From NCBI GenBank assembly GCA_016195725.1, contig JACPZB010000081.1, positions 1-42,985 on the forward strand: 42,985 bases of DNA. The letters run 5' to 3'. The notes under the pieces are model-generated. The model was not told where the DNA came from, did not search any database, and was given only the letters and a program-made list of their open reading frames with translations. How positions within the stretch are numbered: position 1 is the stretch's first letter; each line of letters opens with the position of its first letter. Positions 8,576-16,543 of this stretch are shown piece after piece. Position numbers and translations under genes: made by a program. This stretch comes from Deltaproteobacteria bacterium. GTDB lineage: Bacteria > Desulfobacterota > GWC2-55-46 > UBA9637.

Positions 8576-9151
8576 ATGAAACTCATCCTCATCTTCATAT
8601 CAGCATCGCTTATAAATAACTTCGTTCTTACTTACTTCCTCGGCATCTGTCCGTTTTTAGGCGTGTCCAACAAGACCGAGAATGCCCTGAATATGGGTCT
8701 TGCCACAACATTTGTTATGACATTGACCGCAGCAGTTACATGGCCCATATACACTTATATACTTGTAAAATTTAATGTGCCGTTTCTTGAATATGTTGCT
8801 TTCATCATAGCCATAGCTGCGCTGGTGCAGTTAGTTGAAATGTATATAAGAAAGAGCAGCCCGGCTATCTACAGGGCCATGGGCATATATCTTCCTTTGA
8901 TTACAACGAACTGCGCTGTTTTAGGGCTTGCGCTTTTTATGGTCTTGAGAGATTATAATTACATAGAAAGCATATTTTTTGGTTTTGGCACGGGTGTTGG
9001 TTTTACGATAGCCATGTTGATGATGTCGGGCATCAGAGAAGAATTGGAATTTGCAGATGTGCCTGAAGTATTTCAGGGCGTCTCAATAACCCTGATTATT
9101 GCGGGCATGATGGCATTGGCATTTATGGGGTTTGCAGGACTTATTAGATAA
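8576..9151 (+). CDS. rnfA: Electron transport complex subunit RnfA
   Basis: NNFVLTYFLGICPFLGVSNKTENALNMGLATTFVM; NqrDE/RnfAE family. Confidence 0.96.
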   Translation: MKLILIFISASLINNFVLTYFLGICPFLGVSNKTENALNMGLATTFVMTLTAAVTWPIYTYILVKFNVPFLEYVAFIIAIAALVQLVEMYIRKSSPAIYRAMGIYLPLITTNCAVLGLALFMVLRDYNYIESIFFGFGTGVGFTIAMLMMSGIREELEFADVPEVFQGVSITLIIAGMMALAFMGFAGLIR

Positions 9152-9154
9152 TAC

Positions 9155-9227
9155 AATTAGGAATTAAGAATTACGAATTATAAGTTCTCAACTCTCATTT
9201 TTTAATTTCCTAATTCGTAATTATAAG
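9155..9227. repeat. rnfA-rnfB spacer: heptamer array pair
   Basis: aattagg aattaag aattacg aattata ... taatttc ctaattc gtaatta; attacgaatta (9170-9180) is the reverse complement of taattcgtaat (9211-9221). Confidence 0.8.
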
Positions 9228-9229
9228 TT

Positions 9230-10084
9230 ATGACCGGCGGTATCGTAATCATATCAATGGCGAGTATGGGCGGCATCGGCGCTATCCTGTCGCTTTTTCT
9301 TGCCTATGCGGATAAGAAGCTTAAGGTTGAAGAAGATCCGAGGATTGAGGCGCTTTTAAATATCCTGCCCAATACCAACTGCGGCGGCTGCGGCAGGGCT
9401 GGTTGCAGAGTATTTGCAGAGGCTCTTATTCAGGGGACAGCCTCTATAGCGGGTTGTGTTGCAGGAGGCCAGGCTGTGACAGACAATATTGCCGAATATC
9501 TGGGCGTAGAATCTCAAAAGGCAAGCAGGATTGTTGCCGTTGTCCTCTGCAGGGGCGGTAATAAAGAAGCCGTTAAGAATGCAGTTTATAAGGGTGAAAG
9601 GACATGCGCTGCTGCCAATCTTGCAAGTGGTGAGAAGGCATGCATATACAGCTGCATTGGCTATGGGGACTGTGTTCAGGTCTGCAAATTTGACGCAATG
9701 GCAATGAATGATAATGGATTGCCGGTTGTATTCCATGATATTTGCAATGGATGCGGCGCATGTGCAAGGACATGTCCGAGAGATATTATTGAGATGCATC
9801 CGCTTGAGCATAAGATATTTAATTATTGCAGGAACAAGGATAAGGGTGCTGTTGCGCGAAAGATATGCAAGGTATCCTGCATTGCATGCGGCCTGTGTGT
9901 TAAAGATTGCGCAGTGGAAGGCGGCATAGACATGATAGATAACCTTGCTGTTATAAACTATGACAAATGTCCGCAGGATGACCAGCCTACAAAAAGATGT
10001 CCAACTGCATGCATCATTTTTGGTGAAGAGGAAAAGATGACAAGGGAAACCTATTATGCCTCTTTGCCCAAAGAGGCGGTTTGA
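9230..10084 (+). CDS. rnfB: Electron transport complex subunit RnfB (ferredoxin-type)
   Basis: LPNTNCGGCGRAGCRVFAEAL plus clusters CIYSCIGYGDCVQVC, CNGCGACARTCP, CIACGLCVKDC. Confidence 0.96.
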   Translation: MTGGIVIISMASMGGIGAILSLFLAYADKKLKVEEDPRIEALLNILPNTNCGGCGRAGCRVFAEALIQGTASIAGCVAGGQAVTDNIAEYLGVESQKASRIVAVVLCRGGNKEAVKNAVYKGERTCAAANLASGEKACIYSCIGYGDCVQVCKFDAMAMNDNGLPVVFHDICNGCGACARTCPRDIIEMHPLEHKIFNYCRNKDKGAVARKICKVSCIACGLCVKDCAVEGGIDMIDNLAVINYDKCPQDDQPTKRCPTACIIFGEEEKMTRETYYASLPKEAV

Positions 10085-10164
10085 AATCCTCCCTATAATC
10101 ATTAAAAAAAGATAATCAAATCCTAATTGATTGTTAATTAACTTATTGATACAATTTTTCTGAT

Positions 10165-10602
10165 ATGGCAAAACAGGCTCAAACGAGCAGCAGCAAGAAA
10201 TGGTTTTTAATTGGTCTTATTGGGCTTTCGGCTATTGGCCTCGGGGGTGGTTATCTATTGTCCTCATATGTTGGCAGTCGTAACGAGGAAGCTGTAAAAG
10301 ATGTATCTGTTCTTAGAGGCGGTGAGACAAGGCCAATCCTGTCGCCTGCAAGGTTTACCGGTAAAACAGCCTCAACATATGAAATAGCGAGAGAGATACC
10401 TGATGTGCTGGACAGCCTCCACTGTTACTGTGAGTGTAAAAAACACTTTGGCCATAAAAGCCTCCTTACCTGTTATGTTGATGACCATGCGGCCTTTTGT
10501 GATGTATGTCAGGATGAAGCCTTACGGGCATATGAACTTTTTAAGCAGGGTAAAAATATTTTGACTATTAGAAAGACTATAGACAGGGAGTTTTCCCGTT
10601 GA
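10165..10602 (+). CDS. CYCxC-type (PCYCGC-like) membrane-anchored protein
   Basis: N-terminal TM segment; LHCYCECKKHFGHKSLLTCYVDDHAAFCDVCQDEA resembles the CYCXC/PCYCGC family motif. Confidence 0.75.
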   Translation: MAKQAQTSSSKKWFLIGLIGLSAIGLGGGYLLSSYVGSRNEEAVKDVSVLRGGETRPILSPARFTGKTASTYEIAREIPDVLDSLHCYCECKKHFGHKSLLTCYVDDHAAFCDVCQDEALRAYELFKQGKNILTIRKTIDREFSR

Positions 10603-11213
10603 GCAAGGAGGCAGCCTTGGGTAAAAAAGAGATTTTTCTCATAATAGGATTGGTTGTTCTTTCATTAGGGGTTGGTGTTTTAGTCGGGAAAATAAGAAGC
10701 ACACCTGGTAAACAGGATATGGCAACTCCAGCGGTTGTATATGAAAACAGAGGTGGCGAAGCACCGCAATACACAGCCAACCAGCCGGCCATTCCGCAGT
10801 ATGATTATACAGCAGAGATTCAGCGAATATTAAAAGAGCGTCCTAACGATGCAAAGGCATTTGTTGAGGTTGGGAATATCTATTTTGATCAGCACAAATT
10901 TGTTGGTGCCATAGAGTATTATAAAAAGGCCATTGCCCTAGACCCTCAGGATGTTAACTCGTATAATGATATCGGGCTCTCTTACCACTATATAGGCAGG
11001 TCAGATGAAGGGCTTAAATATGTGGAGGAGGGGATAAAAAAGAACCCTGTCTATCAGAGGATATGGCTTACCAAAGGGTTTATTCTTGCTATTAACGGAC
11101 ATATCCCTGAGGCAAGGAGTGCATGGGAAAAGGCATATAGCATAGATCCAAATAGTGATGTAGGAAAATCTGCCGCAAGTTTTCTTGCCCAGCATCTGGA
11201 GATTGGCAAATAG
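10599..11213 (+). CDS. Membrane-anchored TPR protein
   Basis: N-terminal TM and TPR motifs (AKAFVEVGNIYFDQHKFVGAIEYYKKAIALDPQDVNSYNDIGLSYHYIGRSDEGLKYVEEGIKKNP). Confidence 0.8.
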   Translation: MSKEAALGKKEIFLIIGLVVLSLGVGVLVGKIRSTPGKQDMATPAVVYENRGGEAPQYTANQPAIPQYDYTAEIQRILKERPNDAKAFVEVGNIYFDQHKFVGAIEYYKKAIALDPQDVNSYNDIGLSYHYIGRSDEGLKYVEEGIKKNPVYQRIWLTKGFILAINGHIPEARSAWEKAYSIDPNSDVGKSAASFLAQHLEIGK

Positions 11214-11251
11214 AGGCAAGATGGTTGTGTTGGCAAGAGAGATGATTTTCG

Positions 11252-11291
11252 GACTTAAGAATAATTTCTGAATCTTAAGTCTGTTTTTTTT
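11252..11291 (+). terminator. Rho-independent terminator candidate
   Basis: gacttaaga (11252-11260) / tcttaagtc (11273-11281), followed by tgttttttttaa. Confidence 0.75.
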
Positions 11292-11307
11292 AATTCAAGA
11301 GGTTACC

Positions 11308-12786
11308 TTGACAACATCTGATAAAAACCCAATACATAAAATTATAGGCGGTAAAATATGGGGGCTTTTTGGCTCCTTAAAATTTGTTCTGTTTATACTT
11401 TTTTCCCTTGCGATACTTTCTGTAATAGGTACGGTTATACAGCAAAACCAGCCGCCGCAATTTTATGTAGGGGAATACGGCAGTAAATGGGCGTCTTTAA
11501 TCTTCTCTATCGGTTTGGAGAATATGTATCATGCCTGGTGGTTTTCAATACTTCTCATCTTTCTTGTTGCAAATATCATTGTATGCACCATAGACAGATT
11601 CCCGCCAAAATGGAAGGCCACACTTGAGACAAAAATCGATATTGATGCCAAATTTATCAAGAATATAGCCAACAATCATACTATTGTCCTTCAGGATGAG
11701 CCGCAGGCTGTAAAGGAAAATATACTCAATATTCTCCATAAAAAGAGATATAAAATAAAGGAGGCAAACACTACAGAAGGAATCTCCCTCTATGCATGGA
11801 AGGGAATAACCGGGAGGTTTGGCTCTGATGTTGTCCACGTAAGCCTTCTTTTGACCTTGGTAGGCGCTATACTAGGAAGCATATTTGGATTTAAGGACTT
11901 TGGGGCATTTTATGAAGGGGAAGTTACAACTATACCTGTAGTAGATTTTCAATTTGGGGCAGACAGGTCATGGCATGGAATTCCGCTTCCTAAAATAGAG
12001 CGTCAGAAAAGGGCGTCTGATATTCAACTTCGGCTTGATAAGTTCTGGATAGATTATTATGAAACAGGCCAGATAAAACAATACAATAGCATCTTGACCC
12101 TTAGCGATAGCGGTAGGGAGGTTATTAAGGGTAAACAGATATGGGTCAATGCGCCGCTCCATTATCATGGTTTGACTTTCTATCAGAGCAGTTATGGTAT
12201 AGCCTATGACAGAGTAAAACAGGCTGAATTCGTTTTGAAGGATAGTAAAACACATAAGACGGCAGTCCAGCCTTTTCAGGCGGCTTGGAATATACCTTAT
12301 GATATTCCCGGCACCGACTATAGGATTAAGGTTGTCAGTTTTGTATCAGATTTTGGATATGACCCTACTACTAAGACGATATTTCCCAAATCAGCTGAGC
12401 ACAATAACCCAGCAATCAATGTAGAGATATATAAAAACGGCAAACCTGTAGCCAGACCATGGCTTTTTTATAATTATGCAGACCTTTTTGCACAAATCCC
12501 TGATTCTGATTATGAGCTTGTATTTAGGGGATATAAAGGTATAGTATATACAGGGCTCTCAATCAACCGAGATCCTGGCACCGCTATCGTGTGGATTGGA
12601 GCGGCATTGATGATTATTGGTTGTTGCATGGCATTTTTTATATTTCATAAAAGGATATGGATGTACGTGAGGAAGAATCGTAATGAAACAGAGGTGCATC
12701 TGGGCGGAATGATAAATAAAAATAAGTTTACCTTTGAAAGAGAACTTTTAGAAATAGTTGAATCTATCGGGGGGATAAAAAAATGA
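11308..12786 (+). CDS. resB: Cytochrome c biogenesis protein ResB/Ccs1
   Basis: LKFVLFILFSLAILSVIGTVIQQNQ, HVSLLLTLVGAILGS, APLHYHGLTFYQSSYG; next to ccsA. TTG start. Confidence 0.9.
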   Translation: MTTSDKNPIHKIIGGKIWGLFGSLKFVLFILFSLAILSVIGTVIQQNQPPQFYVGEYGSKWASLIFSIGLENMYHAWWFSILLIFLVANIIVCTIDRFPPKWKATLETKIDIDAKFIKNIANNHTIVLQDEPQAVKENILNILHKKRYKIKEANTTEGISLYAWKGITGRFGSDVVHVSLLLTLVGAILGSIFGFKDFGAFYEGEVTTIPVVDFQFGADRSWHGIPLPKIERQKRASDIQLRLDKFWIDYYETGQIKQYNSILTLSDSGREVIKGKQIWVNAPLHYHGLTFYQSSYGIAYDRVKQAEFVLKDSKTHKTAVQPFQAAWNIPYDIPGTDYRIKVVSFVSDFGYDPTTKTIFPKSAEHNNPAINVEIYKNGKPVARPWLFYNYADLFAQIPDSDYELVFRGYKGIVYTGLSINRDPGTAIVWIGAALMIIGCCMAFFIFHKRIWMYVRKNRNETEVHLGGMINKNKFTFERELLEIVESIGGIKK

Positions 12787-13628
12787 AAGTAATCATGAGC
12801 CTCTTATTCTTTGATATGGCATTTTGGTTTTATTTTGCAACCATGCTTTTTTATTTTGCTTATTGGATAACCAAGAAAGAATTGCTTGGGCAGGCCTCCA
12901 CGGTTTTGGCGATTATCTCCACATTTGCAATTTTCATGATGCTGGTATTCAGGACTAAAGAATCTGGTCATGCGCCGTTTTCTAATCTCTATGAATCAAT
13001 GACATTCTTTGTATGGGTCATCTCTATCGCCTATCTTATTATGGAGTTCAGGTATAAAATAAGGGTAATAGGTGCCTTTGTCATGGCTATTGTCTTTGTA
13101 GCAATGTTTGCAACCTCTAATCTGCCATATCGCTTTCAGGATATTCAGCCGCTGAATCCGGCCTTGCAGAGCATTTGGTTTGAGCTGCATGTGTTCTCAG
13201 CCTTTATAGGGTATGCTGGTTTCGGTATTGCGTTTGGTATGGCTATTATATATCTTATAAAGGCCCGATTTGAGGAAAGAAAGGCATCTCATTTTTTGAT
13301 AGACAGATTCCCGTTATCCGCAATTCTGGACGAACTCAGTTATAAGTCAGTGGCATGGGGTTTTATATTTTTTACGCTTGGCGCGCTTATACTTGGCGCT
13401 GTATGGGCAAACAAGGCATGGGGGACTTACTGGAGCTGGGACCCCAAGGAAACATGGAGCCTTATCACATGGTTTGTCTATGCAGCCTATCTTCATGCCA
13501 GGGTTACCAGGGGATGGAGAGGCAAAAAGGCAGCCTATGTGGCCATCTTCGGATTTTTATCAACCATATTCCTTTATTGGGGTGTCAGTTTTGTCTTGCC
13601 AGGTCTTCATGCCTACGCATCACAATAA
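12783..13628 (+). CDS. ccsA: Cytochrome c biogenesis protein CcsA/ResC
   Basis: WWD domain WGTYWSWDPKETWSLITWFVYAAYLH; 4-nt overlap with resB. Confidence 0.94.
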   Translation: MKVIMSLLFFDMAFWFYFATMLFYFAYWITKKELLGQASTVLAIISTFAIFMMLVFRTKESGHAPFSNLYESMTFFVWVISIAYLIMEFRYKIRVIGAFVMAIVFVAMFATSNLPYRFQDIQPLNPALQSIWFELHVFSAFIGYAGFGIAFGMAIIYLIKARFEERKASHFLIDRFPLSAILDELSYKSVAWGFIFFTLGALILGAVWANKAWGTYWSWDPKETWSLITWFVYAAYLHARVTRGWRGKKAAYVAIFGFLSTIFLYWGVSFVLPGLHAYASQ

Positions 13629-13629
13629 A

Positions 13630-13700
13630 ACAGTGAACTGTGAGCTGTAAAGCGTGATGAGCGGTTTAACAATTTCTTGTTTATCTTTTACAATTCTTTA
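13630..13700. repeat. Heptamer array in the ccsA-tlpA spacer
   Basis: acagtga actgtga gctgtaa agcgtga tgagcgg (13630-13664), then a looser T-rich arm. Confidence 0.65.
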
Positions 13701-13712
13701 TAAGAGGACTAT

Positions 13713-14318
13713 ATGCAAGATACACGAGATGAGAGCAAAGGTTCGTCTAATAAGGTTGTAATAGGTATTGTTGTTGCTATAATTATAACAATAGTATTAT
13801 TGATAATACTGGGGCAAAGACAGAAATTTGAGCCTGTTCTGGAAGGCAAAACAGCCCCTGATTTTACCTTGTCTGATTTGAAAGGCAAGCTGGTTAACCT
13901 ATCTGACTATAAAGGGAAAGTGGTTTTCTTGAATTTCTGGGCAACATGGTGCAAACCGTGTGAAGAAGAGATGCCCTCTATGCAGATTATGTACGATGTG
14001 CTGAAGAAACAGTATCAGAATTTTGAACTCCTGGCTGTAAGCGTTGATTCAAAAGGCCCTGACGTAGTAGAAACTTTTATCAAGAAATACGGTGTTACAT
14101 TTCCTATACTGCATGATAGGAAAGGTTATGTAAAAGAAGTTTATAAGACAACAGGCGTCCCGGAGACCTTTATCATAGATCAAAATGGTGTTATAGCGGA
14201 AAAAATATGGGGTCCACGGAACTGGAGCAGACAGGAAAGCGTAAAAACTATTATTGTTCTGTTGACGAATGGGCCGTCTACCCCTGATAAGTATGCGCAG
14301 AGGAAGGCAGCGTATTAA
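13713..14318 (+). CDS. TlpA/ResA-like thiol-disulfide oxidoreductase
   Basis: N-terminal TM; VVFLNFWATWCKPCEEEMPSMQ; CxxC = CKPC. Confidence 0.92.
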   Translation: MQDTRDESKGSSNKVVIGIVVAIIITIVLLIILGQRQKFEPVLEGKTAPDFTLSDLKGKLVNLSDYKGKVVFLNFWATWCKPCEEEMPSMQIMYDVLKKQYQNFELLAVSVDSKGPDVVETFIKKYGVTFPILHDRKGYVKEVYKTTGVPETFIIDQNGVIAEKIWGPRNWSRQESVKTIIVLLTNGPSTPDKYAQRKAAY

Positions 14319-14866
14319 TGCAGAGAAGAACTTTGTTGGTTAGCGTTTTTTTTCTGTTGATGTTCTGGTGTACCCCAGAGATAATTACAGCTGGGCAAGA
14401 TTACTGGGCAGATGCCGGAGTAGTTAGGATTGGCGAAAAAAAGCCTATACCTGCTCCTGATTTTACGCTTAATACGCTGGATGGGAAAAAGGTTTCTTTG
14501 AAAGAATTTAGAGGCAAGGTTGTTTTCTTAAATTTCTGGGCTACATGGTGTCCGCCGTGTGTAATAGAGATGCCTGCAATGGAGGCCCTGCATAAAAGAT
14601 TTAAAGACAAGGGGCTTATTGTTATGGCAGTAAACTCAGAAGAGGGCGCTGCAAAGGTTAGTAAGTTTATAAAAAAGAAGAGCTACACATTCCTTGTTCT
14701 CTTAGATAGTGCCGGTTCAGTTTCTGCTGATACTTATAGAGCTATCGGCTTTCCCACTACCTATCTGATTAACAGAAGAGGTATGGTGATTGGCAAGGCA
14801 GAAGGGGCAAGGGCATGGGACTCGCAAGAGTCTTTTGGATTGATAGAGGAGATATTAAAGCAATGA
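14318..14866 (+). CDS. Second TlpA-like thiol-disulfide oxidoreductase
   Basis: Signal peptide; VVFLNFWATWCPPCVIEMPAME; CxxC = CPPC. Confidence 0.92.
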   Translation: MQRRTLLVSVFFLLMFWCTPEIITAGQDYWADAGVVRIGEKKPIPAPDFTLNTLDGKKVSLKEFRGKVVFLNFWATWCPPCVIEMPAMEALHKRFKDKGLIVMAVNSEEGAAKVSKFIKKKSYTFLVLLDSAGSVSADTYRAIGFPTTYLINRRGMVIGKAEGARAWDSQESFGLIEEILKQ

Positions 14867-15585
14867 CGCAAGATGTCTCAATACCTATTGCATTTTTATT
14901 CGGGCTTCTCTCGTTTGTGTCACCCTGCGTCTTGCCACTGGTGCCGTCTTATATCTCATTTGTTACAGGCATATCATTTGAAGAACTTACAAATGGCGAG
15001 GGCAACAGAGAGCTTAAGAAGGTCATACTTATAAACTCGCTCATGTTTATATTGGGATTTTCTACAGTATTTGTAAGTCTTGGGGCTTCTGCAAGTTTTG
15101 CAGGCGAATTGCTACGGACATATCAGGATGTAATAAGAAAAGTAGGCGGGATAGCGATTATTCTGCTCGGCATCCATATTATCGGCATCATAAATTTAAG
15201 GATGCTCCAGCGGGATAAAAGACTACACTTTTTTAAAGAAAAACCCGCAGGTATCCTCAGTTCATTTTTGATAGGTGTTGGTTTTGCGGCAGGCTGGACA
15301 CCATGTATAGGGCCTATATTGGCAACTATACTTATGATTGCTGCATCATACGATACACTCTGGCAGGGTGTGTTGCTTTTGGTTTTTTACTCTCTCGGTC
15401 TTGCCATTCCATTCTTTCTCACCTCCATTGGCATAAATACCTTCCTTAAACACTTCAATAGGCTTAAGAAACATATGAGGGCTGTTTCAATCGTAACAGG
15501 CAGCTTTCTGATTTTCACCGGCATCTTGATTTATTTTAATTATTTTGCTATATTTACAGGGTATCTAAACAGTCTCTTTTCTTAA
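14863..15585 (+). CDS. ccdA: Cytochrome c biogenesis protein CcdA (thiol-disulfide transmembrane protein)
   Basis: FLFGLLSFVSPCVLPLVPSYISFVTG and GFAAGWTPCIGPILATI; probable ATG at 14863, downstream of the ORF-track start. Confidence 0.93.
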   Translation: MTQDVSIPIAFLFGLLSFVSPCVLPLVPSYISFVTGISFEELTNGEGNRELKKVILINSLMFILGFSTVFVSLGASASFAGELLRTYQDVIRKVGGIAIILLGIHIIGIINLRMLQRDKRLHFFKEKPAGILSSFLIGVGFAAGWTPCIGPILATILMIAASYDTLWQGVLLLVFYSLGLAIPFFLTSIGINTFLKHFNRLKKHMRAVSIVTGSFLIFTGILIYFNYFAIFTGYLNSLFS

Positions 15586-15609
15586 TATTCCAAGGCATCA
15601 ATAAAAATT

Positions 15610-15900
15610 ATGATTCTCGTTGAGATATATTCAAAAAAGGACTGCAGCCTTTGCAAAAAGGCCAAGCAACTTATAGATAAGATCAACGCAGAGATGCCAT
15701 TTTCTTTTAAAGAGATAGATATTGCTGCCAGCGAAGATCTCTTGAGGAAATATAAAGAAGATATCCCTACTATTTTTATAAATGGAAAAAAGGCATTCAA
15801 GTTCAAGGTGGATGAAACAGAGTTTAGAAAAAAATTAAGGAGAGAGTTGATAAAAAACAGCTTGTCCAGGATGTGGAATAAAAAAGAACACTTCACTTAG
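15610..15900 (+). CDS. Glutaredoxin-like protein (CSLC)
   Basis: EIYSKKDCSLCKKAKQLIDKI...DIPTIFINGKKAFKFKVDETEFRKKL. Confidence 0.8.
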   Translation: MILVEIYSKKDCSLCKKAKQLIDKINAEMPFSFKEIDIAASEDLLRKYKEDIPTIFINGKKAFKFKVDETEFRKKLRRELIKNSLSRMWNKKEHFT

Positions 15901-16004
15901 TATTTTCTCAATCTATACATGCCTTCCTGTTTATCTCAATAATTTAAACTCTATAAAAATCTTGACTCAGGTAAGGATTTGCTTTAAATTAGAAGCCTTC
16001 ATAG

Positions 16005-16078
16005 TGGGGGATCGTCTAACGGCAGGACGCAAGACTCTGACTCTTGCTATCTAGGTTCGAATCCTAGTCCCCCAGCCA
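16005..16078 (+). tRNA. tRNA-Gln (anticodon CTG), CCA encoded
   Basis: tgggggatcgtctaacggcaggacgcaagactctgactcttgctatctaggttcgaatcctagtcccccagcca; stem caaga/tcttg, loop ctctgac. Confidence 0.95.
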
Positions 16079-16081
16079 AGT

Positions 16082-16150
16082 GAGTGAGGAGTCTGGAGTT
16101 GTGAGTTTAAAATAGTTGTTTTTACTCCGAACTCCAGACCCGTTACTCTA
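16082..16150. repeat. Heptamer array pair between the two tRNAs
   Basis: gagtgag gagtctg gagttgt gagttta ... tactccg aactcca gacccgt tactcta; gtctggagtt (16091-16100) pairs exactly with aactccagac (16130-16139). Confidence 0.85.
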
Positions 16151-16164
16151 AACTGTTTTTAAAT

Positions 16165-16240
16165 GGTCCCATCGTCTAGAGGCCTAGGACGGAGCCCTCT
16201 CAAGGCTCAGACACGGGTTCGAATCCCGTTGGGACCGCCA
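16165..16240 (+). tRNA. tRNA-Glu (anticodon CTC), CCA encoded
   Basis: ggtcccatcgtctagaggcctaggacggagccctctcaaggctcagacacgggttcgaatcccgttgggaccgcca; loop ctctcaa. Confidence 0.95.
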
Positions 16241-16299
16241 AGACAAAGATAGATTTGTTACTTGACTTGCAGTAAAAACATTGATAAATTTTAAATCAT

Positions 16300-16440
16300 G
16301 CTAGGGGAGTCCACTACCACTTTTCTGCGCGGAAACCAGCGATTACGCAAACATCCGTTATGGAAAGGGGCGCTGGACTGAGAGTTCGCATATGCGGAGA
16401 CCCTAACAACCTGATCTGGATAATACCAGCGTAGGGAAGC
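16300..16440 (+). ncRNA. TPP riboswitch (THI element) with a long P3 extension
   Basis: ctaGGGGAGtcc...GGaCTGAGAG...gagACCCTaacAACCTGATCTGGaTAATACCAGCGTAGGGAAGc; precedes thi genes. Extended arm ccagcg/cgctgg. Confidence 0.97.
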
Positions 16441-16453
16441 GGCAAAAGAACAG

Positions 16454-16481
16454 TTATTAGTGAATAGCGATTAGCGGTAAC
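16454..16481. repeat. Heptamer array between TPP aptamer and terminator
   Basis: ttattag tgaatag cgattag cggtaac. Confidence 0.6.
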
Positions 16482-16499
16482 AGGAGTAGACTACTGCTA

Positions 16500-16536
16500 A
16501 AGCCGCCTTCTTTACGAAGGCGGCTTTTTATTTTTG
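16500..16536 (+). terminator. TPP riboswitch expression-platform terminator
   Basis: aagccgccttc-tttac-gaaggcggctt followed by a T-rich run. Confidence 0.93.
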
Positions 16537-16543
16537 AGGAAAA

